Below are positions 52,654-62,867 of a stretch of DNA of 64,000 nt, piece by piece (within the stretch, counting starts at the first letter, position 1; each line of letters begins with the position of its first letter). The position numbers were made by a program, and so were the translations under genes. The DNA is from Franconibacter pulveris DSM 19144. Its GTDB lineage: Bacteria; Pseudomonadota; Gammaproteobacteria; Enterobacterales; Enterobacteriaceae. The notes under the pieces were generated by a model. It was not told the DNA's origin and made no database searches. It saw only the letters and a program-made list of their open reading frames with translations. The DNA is taken from positions 23,044 to 87,043 of the forward strand of contig JHYZ01000019.1 of the NCBI GenBank assembly GCA_000621185.1, given 5' to 3'.

Positions 52654-54867
52654 ATGCATCAGCCGTTCCGGGGTCGTATGGTGCCCAGCGCATGGGCGCT
52701 TTTTGTGATGATATTTCTGTCGGGCGTTGGATTGATTTTTTCCGTGGTGACGCTGCTGTACCTTTCACTCAACTTAATCAGCAGTAAAACGAACGAGATA
52801 GACGAACATCGCACCGCGCTTTCGGTAAACGGCGCCATTCAGACCACGGTCAATAAAATGTCGGCGCTGGTCATCGATAACGCCGTCTGGGACGACGCCG
52901 CGAGAGAGCTCTATCGACCGACGCTTAATGAAAGCTGGCTTTACAGCACCTGGGGCACCGGATTTAAAGTCGGCAACCTCTATGACGGCACGTTTATTCT
53001 TGATGAACATTTCCACGTACTCTGGGGCGCATTCAGGGGGGCGACGGCAAGCGAAAAACGGCTCGATTTTTTCGGCGAGGGGTTGGGGGCGATTATCCGC
53101 CAGCACGCCGGTTCGCTGCGCGATAAGCAGGTCGTTTATTCCGGACTCACCCGCACCCGGGAAGGCGTCGCCTTCGTGGCGATTGGCCTGGTGCGCCCGG
53201 TAACCGGGCCGTTGCAGGCAGGAGAAAGGACGCGGCGCTATTTACTGCTCACCCGTCACGTAAACCCCGGTCTGCTGCGCGAGCTTGGGGAAACCTTCCA
53301 GGCGTCGGACCTGACGTTTACTGCCCAAAAAACGTCGCCTGCCAGCGTGCCGCTGCAAAGCGCGGCGGGGGAAACCCTCGGCTACCTGCACTGGCGGCCC
53401 ACGCAGCCAGGCGTCGAAGCGGCGAAAGCCTCTTCCGGCAATTTTATTCAAATCGTGATCACCGCCGTGGGGCTGATCCTGCTGTTTATTTTATTCAGCA
53501 GCGTTGGGCTCTATCGGCTGGCGCGCGGCGAGAAAAGGGCGCGGGAAGTGGCGCGGCTGGACTGGCTAAGCCGCCTGCCGAACCGTCGGGCATTGATAGA
53601 GCGGATGGCGCAAAGCAGCCAGCGCGCTGAAAGTGAAGTGATAAGCGTGGTGTTTGTCGATCTCGACGGCTTTAAGGATGTCAACGATATTTACGGCCAC
53701 GATACCGGCGACCAGCTGATTGTCACGCTTGCCGATGCCTTTCGCCAGCACGTGCCGGAAGGCGGCATGCTGGCGCGGATGGGCGGCGACGAGTTCGCCA
53801 TGTTGCAGGAGGGGGAAGCGGCGCACGAAAAAGCCGTCGTCTGGGCGAATAAAGTGCTTGAAAGCCTGAACGCGCCGGTGCGGCTGGGGGAGCGGGTTAT
53901 TCACCTCAGCGCCAGCATCGGCATCGCTTCCGGCTCGTTGCAGGATTGCACCAGCAAAGAGCTGTTTCGCCGGGCCGATATCGCCATGTATCACGCCAAG
54001 CTCAACGGCAAGGGCAGGGTGATGCATTATGACGGGGAACTCAACCGGGTGCGTGAGTTCCAGCTTCGCGTCGAGAACGAGATCCGCAGCGGGCTGGAGC
54101 GGGATGAGTTTGAAGTCTGGTATCAGCCCATCGTCGACGCCTGCAGCGGAAAAATGGCGGGGGTGGAGGCGCTGATGCGCTGGCCGCGCCGCCCGGCGGG
54201 GCCGCTGCCGCCCGATACGTTTATCGGCATCGCCGAAACCTGCGGGCTTATCCACGCGCTGGGGGAATTTGTGCTGCGCCGCGCCTGCCGCGATCTGCAG
54301 CCGCTTTACGATCTCAAGCTCTCGGTGAACATTTCACCCGCCCAGTTTCGCGACCCGGAGTTTGAAAACAAGGTTGCCCGCGGGCTGCGCGAGAACCATT
54401 TCCCGGCGGCGCGCTTGCAACTGGAAGTGACGGAAACTTACGTGCTGGAGAACCCGGAACGGGCGGCGGCGGCCATCGCCAACCTGAAAAGCTTTGGCAC
54501 CGCCATCGCGCTGGATGACTTCGGCACCGGTTATTCCAGCATCGGTTATCTGCGGCGCTTTAACTTCGATACTATCAAGATTGATAAATCCCTGGCGGGA
54601 CGGGTGGATAGCGACCCGCAGGCCGCCGCGCTGGTGAGCGGCACTATCCGCATCGCCACCGCGCTCGGCATGGCGGTTACCGCCGAAGGGGTGGAAAACG
54701 CGCAGCAAAAACGTCTGCTGCGCCAGGCGGGCTGCGATGCGCTGCAGGGGTACTATTTCAGCCAGCCGATGCCGATAGAGGCGCTGCTGCGCCTGCGCCG
54801 GGAGCGGGGCGATAAACCGCTAGCGGCTGGCGAGCGCCTCGAGGCGCTCCCGGAAGCCGGTCACTGA
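52654..54867 (+). CDS. membrane CHASE4-GGDEF-EAL c-di-GMP enzyme
   Basis: 737 residues from the ATG at 52654 (a TTG 9 codons earlier and an ATG 8 codons later are alternatives). Helix 1 lies at about residues 12-40, a periplasmic CHASE4-like sensor at about 45-250 ([12 protein letters not shown]), helix 2 near 270-290. GGDEF is intact ([20 protein letters not shown]), without an RxxD feedback site. EAL is intact too: [48 protein letters not shown] and QGYYFSQP. It could therefore both make and degrade c-di-GMP. It is wedged between mdtI and ydgD, and its 3' end overlaps ydgD by 48 bases. Confidence 0.93.
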   Translation: MHQPFRGRMVPSAWALFVMIFLSGVGLIFSVVTLLYLSLNLISSKTNEIDEHRTALSVNGAIQTTVNKMSALVIDNAVWDDAARELYRPTLNESWLYSTWGTGFKVGNLYDGTFILDEHFHVLWGAFRGATASEKRLDFFGEGLGAIIRQHAGSLRDKQVVYSGLTRTREGVAFVAIGLVRPVTGPLQAGERTRRYLLLTRHVNPGLLRELGETFQASDLTFTAQKTSPASVPLQSAAGETLGYLHWRPTQPGVEAAKASSGNFIQIVITAVGLILLFILFSSVGLYRLARGEKRAREVARLDWLSRLPNRRALIERMAQSSQRAESEVISVVFVDLDGFKDVNDIYGHDTGDQLIVTLADAFRQHVPEGGMLARMGGDEFAMLQEGEAAHEKAVVWANKVLESLNAPVRLGERVIHLSASIGIASGSLQDCTSKELFRRADIAMYHAKLNGKGRVMHYDGELNRVREFQLRVENEIRSGLERDEFEVWYQPIVDACSGKMAGVEALMRWPRRPAGPLPPDTFIGIAETCGLIHALGEFVLRRACRDLQPLYDLKLSVNISPAQFRDPEFENKVARGLRENHFPAARLQLEVTETYVLENPERAAAAIANLKSFGTAIALDDFGTGYSSIGYLRRFNFDTIKIDKSLAGRVDSDPQAAALVSGTIRIATALGMAVTAEGVENAQQKRLLRQAGCDALQGYYFSQPMPIEALLRLRRERGDKPLAAGERLEALPEAGH

Positions 54868-55638
54868 GATAGCGCGGTTATCGGCGCGGTAGCGGTCTTT
54901 CGCCGCCGGCGCGGAGCTTTGCACGCCAATAAGCTGCCAGCCTGTCCCGGTATTCAGCATCAGCGGCGAGCCGCTGTCGCCGGGCAGGGTATCGCACTGG
55001 TGAGAGAGCACGGTGCGCTGCGCCCAGCCGGTTATCAGGCAATCGCGGTGGCTGTAGAGCGTTTCCAGATGATCTTCCGGGTAACCCGACTGAGTAACGC
55101 GACGCCCCGTATTGCTTAACGCCTCGGTCAGCGCGTCGCGATCGCCGGTAAACAGCGGCAGCGGCGTAATGCCGGACGGGGGATTGCGCAGCACAATCAG
55201 GCCGAAATCATCCGGCGCGGCGGAAGGCGGCACGATCCAGCCGTCGCCGTCCGCTTTCAGACGCTTGCCCAGCGACGATTCAACCCGACCTTCAATATCA
55301 TGGATTTCATAGCGCCAGCGGCCCTTGAGCGACACAAAGCGCAGCGCCACCGGTTTGTCGATTTTGCCGCGCGGCGGCGTCAGCAGGCAGTGGCCGGCGG
55401 TCAGGGCAAGGTGAGGGGAGATAAGCGTGGCGGTGCACAGGTTGCCGCTTTCGGTTTCCAGCTGGCCGATAGCGTCCCACGGCGCGTCGGTGGGCTTTTC
55501 AACGCGCACACGGTCGTCATGACCAAAAAAAAGCGTGGCGATCTCATTTGCCGCCTCCGGCGCTTCGCCGACATCCGCACGGGCGAAAAAGACCGGCAAA
55601 AAAAACGTTCCCAGCAATAAGACAACGGTTTTATGCAT
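54820..55638 (-). CDS. ydgD: trypsin-like serine protease YdgD
   Basis: 272 residues with a signal peptide ([17 protein letters not shown]). S1 protease triad: His in [11 protein letters not shown], Asp in [11 protein letters not shown], Ser in [12 protein letters not shown]. The sequence follows E. coli YdgD closely, including [20 protein letters not shown] and [16 protein letters not shown]. It is presumably periplasmic; its substrate is unknown. Confidence 0.93.
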   Translation of the reverse strand: MHKTVVLLLGTFFLPVFFARADVGEAPEAANEIATLFFGHDDRVRVEKPTDAPWDAIGQLETESGNLCTATLISPHLALTAGHCLLTPPRGKIDKPVALRFVSLKGRWRYEIHDIEGRVESSLGKRLKADGDGWIVPPSAAPDDFGLIVLRNPPSGITPLPLFTGDRDALTEALSNTGRRVTQSGYPEDHLETLYSHRDCLITGWAQRTVLSHQCDTLPGDSGSPLMLNTGTGWQLIGVQSSAPAAKDRYRADNRAISVTGFRERLEALASR

Positions 55639-55739
55639 ATCACTCTCTGGTGGGCAATTATGATTATAGAAGTAACCCTGCCCTGTAACTATAGACGGGA
55701 CGCGGTGAAAGTGGGAATAAAATCAGCGCACTAGCCCGC

Positions 55740-55817
55740 TTATAAATAGAAAACGCCAGCAATGACGCCGCACAGAATCAGTAACGTCAGAATGAACTCA
55801 AACCGGTAACGGCGCAT
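55740..55817 (-). CDS. ydgU: small membrane protein YdgU
   Basis: A 25-residue frame: a basic N-terminus (MRRYRFEFILTL) followed by one hydrophobic helix ending FYL. It matches E. coli YdgU in start, length and position upstream of ydgD. A perfect AGGAGG box lies 8 bases before the ATG, which makes it convincing despite its size. Confidence 0.85.
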   Translation of the reverse strand: MRRYRFEFILTLLILCGVIAGVFYL

Positions 55818-56074
55818 AATTCCGGCCTCCTGAAATACGCGATAACCGCGAACGCGGTATGCCCGCAAGCGCGGGCGTAGGGACAGACTATAAGCGGCGG
55901 TGCGGATGGCTTCAGTGAGAGATTGGTATCGGCCTGTAACGATATGTACAACCGCCGCAACGCGCTGAGCTGCGCGCCTTTTCTCTGTGGCGCAATGCGT
56001 TTATCATCCCGCCCGTTTTAACAGGAAAGCGGCAGATGCCGAAAAAAGGTCAACACGCCTGAGGAGGCAGATTT

Positions 56075-56734
56075 ATGAATCAAGGTCCGCTTAACGAAAA
56101 AGAGCTGGAGTGGCTGGACGAGCTGCTGGCGAAATATGGCAACGACGATGCCGTGCTGGATGTGTCTGAGCTGGACGGCATGCTCACGGCGCTGCTCTCC
56201 GGCCCGCGTGAAATAGAGCCCGAACAGTGGCTGACGGCGCTGTGGGGCGGCGAGAAGCACATCCCGCGCTGGTCTTCCGAGCGCGAGATGACGCGCTTTA
56301 TGAACCTGACATTCCAGCATATGAACGATATCGCCGATCGCCTAAGCGATGCGCCGGACCAGTTCGAACCGCTGTTTGGCTACCGTGAAGAAAACGGCCG
56401 GGAGTATGTGGTGGTGGAAGACTGGTGTTTCGGCTATATGCGCGGCGTGGCGCTGGACGACTGGTCAACGCTTGCACAGGAGATGAAACCAGCGCTGGAC
56501 GCCATCGCCCTGCACGGCCAGCAAGAGAATGTGCAAACGCTTGAGCAGATGACGGAGCAGGCGTACGAGCAGAGCCAGCACGCCATCGGACCGGCCGCGT
56601 TGCAGCTCTATCAATACTGGCGCTCGCAGCCTGAAATGCGGCAAACGCCGGTGACCGCCGAACCGAAAGTGGGCCGTAACGACCCGTGCCCGTGCGGCAG
56701 CGGCAAAAAGTATAAAAACTGCTGCTTGCATTAA
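56075..56734 (+). CDS. yecA: YecA/UPF0149-family protein with SEC-C zinc motif
   Basis: 219 residues, near-colinear with E. coli Yec[62 protein letters not shown]. It ends in the SEC-C zinc-binding motif [18 protein letters not shown], shared with the SecA C-terminus. A GAGGAG box precedes it. In E. coli yecA lies near tyrP, so the location here is different. Confidence 0.93.
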   Translation: MNQGPLNEKELEWLDELLAKYGNDDAVLDVSELDGMLTALLSGPREIEPEQWLTALWGGEKHIPRWSSEREMTRFMNLTFQHMNDIADRLSDAPDQFEPLFGYREENGREYVVVEDWCFGYMRGVALDDWSTLAQEMKPALDAIALHGQQENVQTLEQMTEQAYEQSQHAIGPAALQLYQYWRSQPEMRQTPVTAEPKVGRNDPCPCGSGKKYKNCCLH

Positions 56735-56780
56735 GCCGCTACGGCGTCGGGGCAGGCTCGTTGTTCGCCTGGCTTTGCAA

Positions 56781-56820
56781 GAACGCCTCTGTCGTTTGGC
56801 GATGGAGGCGTTCTCTTGTT
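56781..56820 (+). terminator. Rho-independent terminator
   Basis: GAACGCCTC / GAGGCGTTC with a 15-base loop, followed by TCTTGTTT, downstream of yecA. Confidence 0.75.
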
Positions 56821-56877
56821 TAAGAGAGTCAGCCGAGGTGTTCAGTCCGCTTTTCGCGAAAACGGAGGGGCGTGTGA

Positions 56878-57741
56878 TTATGGCGTGATGGCTATACTGG
56901 CGGATAATCCCGCGACCAGTTCGACACCTTCCGGCAACGTGTCTATGTGAATGCGAACCGGGATGCGCTGCGCTAGCCGCACCCAGCTAAATGTCGGTTC
57001 AACATCCGGCAGGCCGAGCCCGCCCGTCTCGTCATTGTTGTCACCGATTCCACGACCGATACTCTCCACATGACCCGCAATCGCTGGCGCCTGGCCCATC
57101 AGCGAAATGTGCGCTGTATTTCCCACGCGAATATGACGCAGTTTGGTCTCTTCGAAATAGCCCACTACCCAGAAACTGTGCGCATCAATAATGGCGACTT
57201 TGGTTTCTCCCGCCGTGGCGTAGTCGCCAGGGCGCAGCCGAAGATGGGTGACATAGCCCGCAACCGGTGACCGAACGCTGGCATGCGCTAAATTAAGCTG
57301 CGCCAGTTCCAGCGCCGCCAGCGCGCCGTGATAATTGGCCGCCGCGACGTTTGACGCACTCTCTGTCTGCTGCAAATCTTCGTCGGAAATCACTCCTTTG
57401 ATCCTTGCACGTCGCCTGGCCGCATCCTGGCGCATTAGCATCTCATGCCGTTTAGCCTCAACATCGGCCTGCGCGCTGACTACCGCCAGCTTCAGCCAGC
57501 GCGGATCGATGGAATAGAGCACGTCGCCACGATTAACCCACTGATTATCGCGGACTGCCACGCTGATAACCGGCCCGGAGACATCCGGCACAGTTTGCAC
57601 CACATCCGCACGAACCCGGCCATCGCGGGTCCAGGGCGTCTGGGCGTAGTGCTTCCACATCATAAACGCCAGCAGGGCGGCCACCGCCGCGGCGCTTAAC
57701 GTCAGCGCATAGCGGCCCAACAGAGAAAAGAGAGATTTCAT
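56878..57741 (-). CDS. membrane fusion protein of an AaeA-like efflux pump
   Basis: 287 residues. One N-terminal helix (LTLSAAAVAALLAFMMW), then a HlyD-type periplasmic part: VPDVSGPVISVAVRDNQWVNRGDVLYSIDP (first lipoyl half), a short coiled coil, and VRSPVAGYVTHLRLRPGDYA (second half). The ATG at 57741 overlaps the stop of the DUF1656 gene and starts the membrane helix. It links the FUSC pump to the outer membrane. Confidence 0.9.
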   Translation of the reverse strand: MKSLFSLLGRYALTLSAAAVAALLAFMMWKHYAQTPWTRDGRVRADVVQTVPDVSGPVISVAVRDNQWVNRGDVLYSIDPRWLKLAVVSAQADVEAKRHEMLMRQDAARRRARIKGVISDEDLQQTESASNVAAANYHGALAALELAQLNLAHASVRSPVAGYVTHLRLRPGDYATAGETKVAIIDAHSFWVVGYFEETKLRHIRVGNTAHISLMGQAPAIAGHVESIGRGIGDNNDETGGLGLPDVEPTFSWVRLAQRIPVRIHIDTLPEGVELVAGLSASIAITP

Positions 57742-57953
57742 GCAAATAACCCCAGCGCGGTCAGAGCCTGCAACAGCAGGAAAAAGGTAACGATACAGGT
57801 GGAGAAATCGATCAGCGGGCGACACGGCAACCGGCGGTAAAGCCCGCTTAAAGAGAAAATGGACAAGAGCCACAGTGTACAGACCAGGGCTGCGAGCGCC
57901 GTCGCCAGCAGACCAGGGATAAAAACGCCCCCGATAGCGATGTCATTGATCAT
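57738..57953 (-). CDS. DUF1656 small inner-membrane protein (AaeX-like)
   Basis: 71 residues, two hydrophobic helices (PGLLATALAALVCTLWLLSIF and a C-terminal FFLLLQALTALGLFA). The start DIAIGGVFIPGLL is typical for DUF1656 proteins, which accompany AaeAB-type pumps. It overlaps the FUSC gene by 11 bases and the fusion-protein gene by 4. Confidence 0.88.
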   Translation of the reverse strand: MINDIAIGGVFIPGLLATALAALVCTLWLLSIFSLSGLYRRLPCRPLIDFSTCIVTFFLLLQALTALGLFA

Positions 57954-59982
57954 AAGCGGGCCCTTTGTTCATCTCGCGTAACACGCAGTGCAGATCGACC
58001 AGTCCGTCGACCCACTGGCGCGAGGCGTCATCTGCCGCAGGCAAGCAGCGCGCAGCCATGGCGGCAATACGCAGGCGTAAGGCTTCGGTGTCTGTCGTCC
58101 GGCTAAGCAGAGAAAACACCTCGCTTAGCTCAGCGTCCGCCTGTTTGTCACAACGGCGCAACTGCATCACACAGAGGCCGATGCGCAGGGCATACAACAG
58201 GTGATTAAGCGCCAGCTGCGAAGCGTGGCCGCTGCGCTGTAAACGCGGCAGCAGCAAAGCCGCCCGGTCGATCATCAGATTGGTCCAGTACGTTTCATCT
58301 CTTTTCAGCACCCCTTTCAGGCTGCGGCGGATGTCGCGCTGGCAGAGTTTCAGCAGGCGGTTTATCGCCGCATCGGCCTGTACGGTTTGCAGCAGACTCA
58401 TGCTGATTACCGCAAAACCCGTCGCGAAAAGTAAGGCGACGGCGGTGTTCGCCGCCACGGCGATGTCGCCGCTGTAGTGCGCGCCAAGTTCGCACAAAAT
58501 GGGCAGCGTCAGGGTTATCCCCATCGCCATAAAAGTGGTGGCAGGCCGCGCCTGGAGCGACCCGGCAAGCAGATATACCGGCGCAAAGACCGCTACCAGC
58601 ACGGTGAAGTCGCTCACCTGGGGGAGCAGGGCGAAGCTGTAAAGCAGGCTTAAGAATACTCCCCAGACGCAGCCAATAATGTATTTCACAATATGCGGGG
58701 CTGGCGTGTCGAAGCTTGCAAACAGCGTGCAGCAGACTCCAAGAATCGAGACCGCCGCGCCGCCATCCGGCCAGGCCGAGTAAATCCAGACCAGGCAGCC
58801 GCTCAGAATGATGGCAAAAGCGCCCAGCGACGTGCGGGCGGCGCCAGCGGGATCGCGGTGAAAAACATACCCTTTCAGCGCGTTGTTTTCCGTGCGGCCC
58901 GGCGCCGTCTTTGCGTGATGAATGGCATTGGAAAGCCGCTCGCACTGCTGCATGAGGACAATCGCCTCTGTCAGCCAGCGCACAAAACTCGCCTGCAGCG
59001 CGTCCTCAACGCTCAGCGCCTGAGCAGCGTACCGCTGCGCTAACTGCGCACTGCGTTTTTTTAGCGTATCGGCTCTGCTTTGCCATTGTTCCTCGTTTTC
59101 ACAGACAAGCCAGGCGTGAACATCGTCCAGCAGCGCCTGCACATCGGCTGGCATCGCCGCTATCAGCGGTAAACGATCGTGTAATTCACAGTTCACGATG
59201 ATCAATCGCGCCAGTCTGTCATGGATCGCTTTTCTGGCCTGGCGGACCGGTACAGAGAGCGCAAAGTCGTAAGGAATATGGTGGCTTATGCCCTGCAGAA
59301 ACTGTAATTCCAGCGCCAGGCGCAGCGGCTCTGACACCGCATCTGGCTTGCCGGCCAGGGTGTCGGCAAGCCGCTGTCGCGCCGCGCGCAGCGTTTTTGA
59401 TAGCCGGATGTGGAACAGCCCTGAGATGCGCGAGGGCAACACATAGCGGTGGATAAGCGCTGCGCAGAAGATGCCAATCGTTATCTCCTGCACCCGGACA
59501 ATAGCAATGTTAAATATCGCGGCGGGATCGGACACTGCAGGGAAACCAATCAGACTTGCGGTATAACCGGCCAGCACAAAGGCATAGGCGCGTGGCGTGC
59601 GTTCAAGCAGGGATAAATAGAGGCAGAAGGTTATCCAGCCGCTCAGTATGATGCTGCAAAAGATGGGCATATTCACGAACGCAGGCACGATCAAAACGGT
59701 CGCGCCCGCGCCGATCGCCGTTCCTGCCAGGCGATAGACGCTCCTGCTTAGCGACGCGCCGACCGAGGTTTGCGAAACGATATATACCGTGATGATTGCC
59801 CATGAAGGCCGCTCAAGGCCAATCGACAGGGCAATGTAATACGCGAGCATCGCGGCGGCAAAACTCCTCGCGGAATAAAGCAGGGCGCTTGCATCGTTGA
59901 GCAGCGTGGGGGAGGCCGTACGGCGTAACCTGTCGCGTAGTGCGCTTAAGGGATGAAAGTAAAGGAGGTTGATTTTGCTCAT
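57943..59982 (-). CDS. FUSC-family aromatic-acid efflux protein (AaeB-like)
   Basis: About 679 residues. Two FUSC modules each with about six helices (SWAIITVYIVSQTSVGASLSR and ILGVCCTLFASFDTPAP) separated by a soluble coiled-coil region, the AaeB layout. With AaeA-like and DUF1656 partners it should export aromatic carboxylic acids such as hydroxybenzoates. The internal ATG at 59982 is preferred; a GTG 9 codons upstream is also in frame. First gene of the operon. Confidence 0.9.
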   Translation of the reverse strand: MSKINLLYFHPLSALRDRLRRTASPTLLNDASALLYSARSFAAAMLAYYIALSIGLERPSWAIITVYIVSQTSVGASLSRSVYRLAGTAIGAGATVLIVPAFVNMPIFCSIILSGWITFCLYLSLLERTPRAYAFVLAGYTASLIGFPAVSDPAAIFNIAIVRVQEITIGIFCAALIHRYVLPSRISGLFHIRLSKTLRAARQRLADTLAGKPDAVSEPLRLALELQFLQGISHHIPYDFALSVPVRQARKAIHDRLARLIIVNCELHDRLPLIAAMPADVQALLDDVHAWLVCENEEQWQSRADTLKKRSAQLAQRYAAQALSVEDALQASFVRWLTEAIVLMQQCERLSNAIHHAKTAPGRTENNALKGYVFHRDPAGAARTSLGAFAIILSGCLVWIYSAWPDGGAAVSILGVCCTLFASFDTPAPHIVKYIIGCVWGVFLSLLYSFALLPQVSDFTVLVAVFAPVYLLAGSLQARPATTFMAMGITLTLPILCELGAHYSGDIAVAANTAVALLFATGFAVISMSLLQTVQADAAINRLLKLCQRDIRRSLKGVLKRDETYWTNLMIDRAALLLPRLQRSGHASQLALNHLLYALRIGLCVMQLRRCDKQADAELSEVFSLLSRTTDTEALRLRIAAMAARCLPAADDASRQWVDGLVDLHCVLREMNKGPAYDQ

Positions 59983-60059
59983 GCCAGGAATTATTACCGG
60001 CTTGCGCACCCGCTTAAATACTTTATTCTGTCAAAAAATACCTAAATGTTGCCAATCTT

Positions 60060-60854
60060 ATGTCGCCCCAGCTTGCCCATACGCTTTTTGATCCTGATGC
60101 CACGCCGCGCCCGGCCGTAGCGCGTCATCTTGATTTCGTTGATTACGCCGCCGAAGTGCCGGTGCATACGCACCGCAAAGGTCAATTGATTATTACCCTG
60201 TTTGGCGCGGTGGTGTGTCGCGCGGAAAATGACATCTGGATCGTGCCGCCAGATTGCGCCGTCTGGATCCCCGGCGGGATCCCGCATAGCGCCAAAGCCA
60301 CCTGGAACGCGCATCTTAACTATTTGTTTATTGAACCCGGCGCCGCCGCGCTGCCGGAGAAATGCTGTACGCTGGCGATTTCACCGTTGATTAAAGCGTT
60401 AATTGACCGCTTAACGCATGAGGACATGGATGACGAAGCGGACAGCCATGCCGCCAGGCTGACCAGAGTAACCCTGGATGAATTAGCCGCCATGCCGCAG
60501 CAGAAACTGAGCCTGCCGGTCTCGTCGCATCCGAAAATCCGCGCCATGGCCGACGCGCTGGTAAACCATCCGGAAGACCGGAGCACTTTTCAAACGTGGG
60601 CGAAAAGGCTGGCGCTCAGCGAGCGTTCACTGGCGCGTTTGATGTTGCGCGAGACCGGGCTGACCTTCGGGCGATGGCGTCAGCAGCTGCATTTGATTAT
60701 CGCGCTTCAGGAGCTGGCAAGCGGCGTATCGGTACAGAATGTGGCGGCGAAACTGGGGTATGAATCGGTGAATGCTTTTATCACCATGTTCAGAAAAACG
60801 ATGGGCAGTACGCCCGCGCACTACTTTGCCGAACGAAAAATAAGCGCACGTTAA
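60060..60854 (+). CDS. AraC-family transcriptional regulator
   Basis: 264 residues. Cupin sensor (VPVHTHRKGQLIITLFGAVVC, PPDCAVWIPGGIPHSA) and C-terminal AraC helix-turn-helix (AKRLALSERSLARLMLRETG, VQNVAAKLGYESVNAFITMFRK, GSTPAHYF). Divergent from the efflux operon with about 75 bases between start codons, so it probably controls it; E. coli aaeXAB uses a LysR protein instead. Confidence 0.9.
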   Translation: MSPQLAHTLFDPDATPRPAVARHLDFVDYAAEVPVHTHRKGQLIITLFGAVVCRAENDIWIVPPDCAVWIPGGIPHSAKATWNAHLNYLFIEPGAAALPEKCCTLAISPLIKALIDRLTHEDMDDEADSHAARLTRVTLDELAAMPQQKLSLPVSSHPKIRAMADALVNHPEDRSTFQTWAKRLALSERSLARLMLRETGLTFGRWRQQLHLIIALQELASGVSVQNVAAKLGYESVNAFITMFRKTMGSTPAHYFAERKISAR

Positions 60855-60924
60855 GCGGGTGCGCTGTGGCAGTAAACGTGAACATTGGATAGATAGCGGT
60901 TTATGAACCGGCTGCGTCTGCGCG

Positions 60925-61812
60925 TTAACCCGGCCCTTCACTGCCAGCCGCCAGCAGGGGAACCAGCACATCGCTGATGGGCACGGCGATGCCGTGCGCG
61001 TGACCTAAGCGCTGTATCACGCCGTTGCGGCTATCCCACTCCATAGGGCGGTTGGCCTGACGGTCGGCGAGAATCGAGGTGCCTAAATCCGCAGGCGCAC
61101 GCTGCAAATTCTCTACGATCTCCTGCACCACCCCGTCCTCCAGCACCGCCCCCTCGGCACGGGCGACAGCGAGGCACTCGTGCAGATACGCCAGGGAGAG
61201 CCCGGTGATATCTTCACGGGAGAACATGCCGGCGCGGCGGTTCGCAAGCACCATCAGACCAGCAACCGCATTTTGCAGCAGCTTGCGCCAGGCCACGGAG
61301 GAAAAATCCGCCGCCAGTTCGACCTGGCAGCGCGAGCCGCTCAGCGCATCAACTACACGGTTTGCCTGGGGGAGATCCGGCAGCGTCAGACGCGGTTTGG
61401 CGCGCAGCCAGACCGACGCATCCGGCTCGCGCTGAGCCGGGAACCAGACCACTGATGGCAACACCGTTGCGCCATTGACCCAGGGTTCAAGCTGGGTTTT
61501 CTGTTCGATGCCGTTTTGCAGCGCGCAGACGACCGTATTTTCATCGCACAGCGCGCTGAGCCAACCGGCGATGTCGGCGTTCTGCGTGGTTTTCACGGCG
61601 ACAAAGACCAGAAAGCAGGGCGAGTTGATAGATGTCGGAGAGTTTAATACCGGGCCTGGAACAACGATGTCGGCCCCGTCGTAACGCAAAAGTAAGCGCT
61701 GATGCGCAGAACGCCCGCAAAGTAACGGCGCACGGCCCACTTCATGCAGCATCGCGGCGATGGTCGTGCCAATCGCCCCAGGCCCAATCAATGCTATTGT
61801 CGGATGTGACAT
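60925..61812 (-). CDS. ketopantoate reductase-like (PanE/ApbA family) oxidoreductase
   Basis: 295 residues. Rossmann loop ALIGPGAIGTTIAAML, VAVKTTQNADIAGWL, LQNGIEQ and SVAWRKLLQNAVAGLMVL (with catalytic Lys) are family landmarks. It is probably not the biosynthetic PanE, given its neighbour. An AGGAG box precedes the ATG at 61812. It lies 20 bases after a decayed DMT transporter gene that was presumably its operon partner. Confidence 0.87.
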   Translation of the reverse strand: MSHPTIALIGPGAIGTTIAAMLHEVGRAPLLCGRSAHQRLLLRYDGADIVVPGPVLNSPTSINSPCFLVFVAVKTTQNADIAGWLSALCDENTVVCALQNGIEQKTQLEPWVNGATVLPSVVWFPAQREPDASVWLRAKPRLTLPDLPQANRVVDALSGSRCQVELAADFSSVAWRKLLQNAVAGLMVLANRRAGMFSREDITGLSLAYLHECLAVARAEGAVLEDGVVQEIVENLQRAPADLGTSILADRQANRPMEWDSRNGVIQRLGHAHGIAVPISDVLVPLLAAGSEGPG

Positions 61813-61832
61813 CGTTAGTTCTCCTGATTCAT

Positions 61833-62125
61833 TTAACCCATTATCAGTGTGCCGGCGACAATCACTGCGCACGCCGCTATTTTTCTCAACGTCAGCGTTT
61901 CGCCGAGAAACAGATAACCCAGTACCACGGCAAACAGCACGCTGGTTTCACGCAGCGCCGATACGGCTCCCAGCGGCGCGCTCGCCATGGCGTAAATAAT
62001 AATGCCGTATGCCAGCAGCGAAATAAGGCCGCGACCGCCGCAGGGATAAGCCCTGGCCGCCAGCGCAGCAGGCTGCTGGCGTCGAGCAGACGGTTCCGGT
62101 TGGCGCTGGATTGCAGTTGACTATC
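61833..62125 (-). pseudogene. DMT-superfamily (EamA) transporter remnant
   Basis: Minus-strand translation gives the last third of an EamA transporter. One frame reads RLLDASSLLRWRPGLIPAAVA, then a single-base frameshift near 62034, then LISLLAYGIIIYAMASAPL through VVLGYLFLGETLTLRK and VIVAGTLIMG to a stop at 61833. The N-terminal two-thirds are missing; the homology stops just before the 62172 gene. So it is both truncated and frameshifted. Confidence 0.75.
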
Positions 62126-62171
62126 ATGTTTGATAAAACAAAGAAATCAATACTTCAAAAAATATCCTTTT

Positions 62172-62867
62172 ATGATGTTAAGCCGCTCTTTCAAGGTGCC
62201 TTTCCAGGGGACGACGATTTGTGCTGAAAGTACTTTCGGGCGTAATGGACATATCCTGATGCTCCATGGCGGCGGTAAAGATAGAAAGATTTTCTATAAA
62301 TATCGTGCGCTGATGGACACGTTAGGCTTTGGCACGACGTTATTTGACTTTATAGGTCATGGTGAGACAGGCGGTGATATTCATGCGTCTTCTCTTTTTA
62401 GCCGTACTATGCAGGCAAAAGCGGTTATTGCTTTTCATGATCAACCTATTACAGGCTGTATGGGGGTAAGCATGGGAACCTATAACGCTCTGCATCTTAG
62501 TAAAACAATCAAACTCCGCTCTCTTATCCTCATGGTCCCTGGCGTTTATTCACCGTTAGCCTGTAAGGTTAAATTCGGTCCTGATTTTTCTGAAATTATA
62601 CGCAAGTTCCGAAGCTGGGAAGAAACGGACGCCTGGTCGATAGCCGCTGAGTTCACCGGGAATTTGCTTGTGATTGCCGCAGAGAATGACGCAATTATTC
62701 CGGCTGAAATACCCGATAAACTCGTGGCTTGCGCTTCTCGCGCTTGCAGAAAGGAACTGCTGACTATTTCCGGGGCTGGCCATAATACTATTTGGGAAAA
62801 CGTGATGCGTTCACAAGCGTTATATAAAAAAACATGTTCTGCGTTTGAACGGTGTTTGTCTTTTTGA
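62172..62867 (+). CDS. alpha/beta hydrolase
   Basis: About 231 residues. HGGGKDRKIF (oxyanion region), nucleophile elbow GCMGVSMGTYNAL, acid region AAENDAIIPAEI and histidine in GAGHNTIW. This gene is noticeably more AT-rich than its neighbours and begins where the DMT remnant breaks off, which suggests acquisition by transfer. Start is uncertain (TTG 62130, ATG 62172 or 62175); none has a good ribosome box. Confidence 0.8.
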   Translation: MMLSRSFKVPFQGTTICAESTFGRNGHILMLHGGGKDRKIFYKYRALMDTLGFGTTLFDFIGHGETGGDIHASSLFSRTMQAKAVIAFHDQPITGCMGVSMGTYNALHLSKTIKLRSLILMVPGVYSPLACKVKFGPDFSEIIRKFRSWEETDAWSIAAEFTGNLLVIAAENDAIIPAEIPDKLVACASRACRKELLTISGAGHNTIWENVMRSQALYKKTCSAFERCLSF

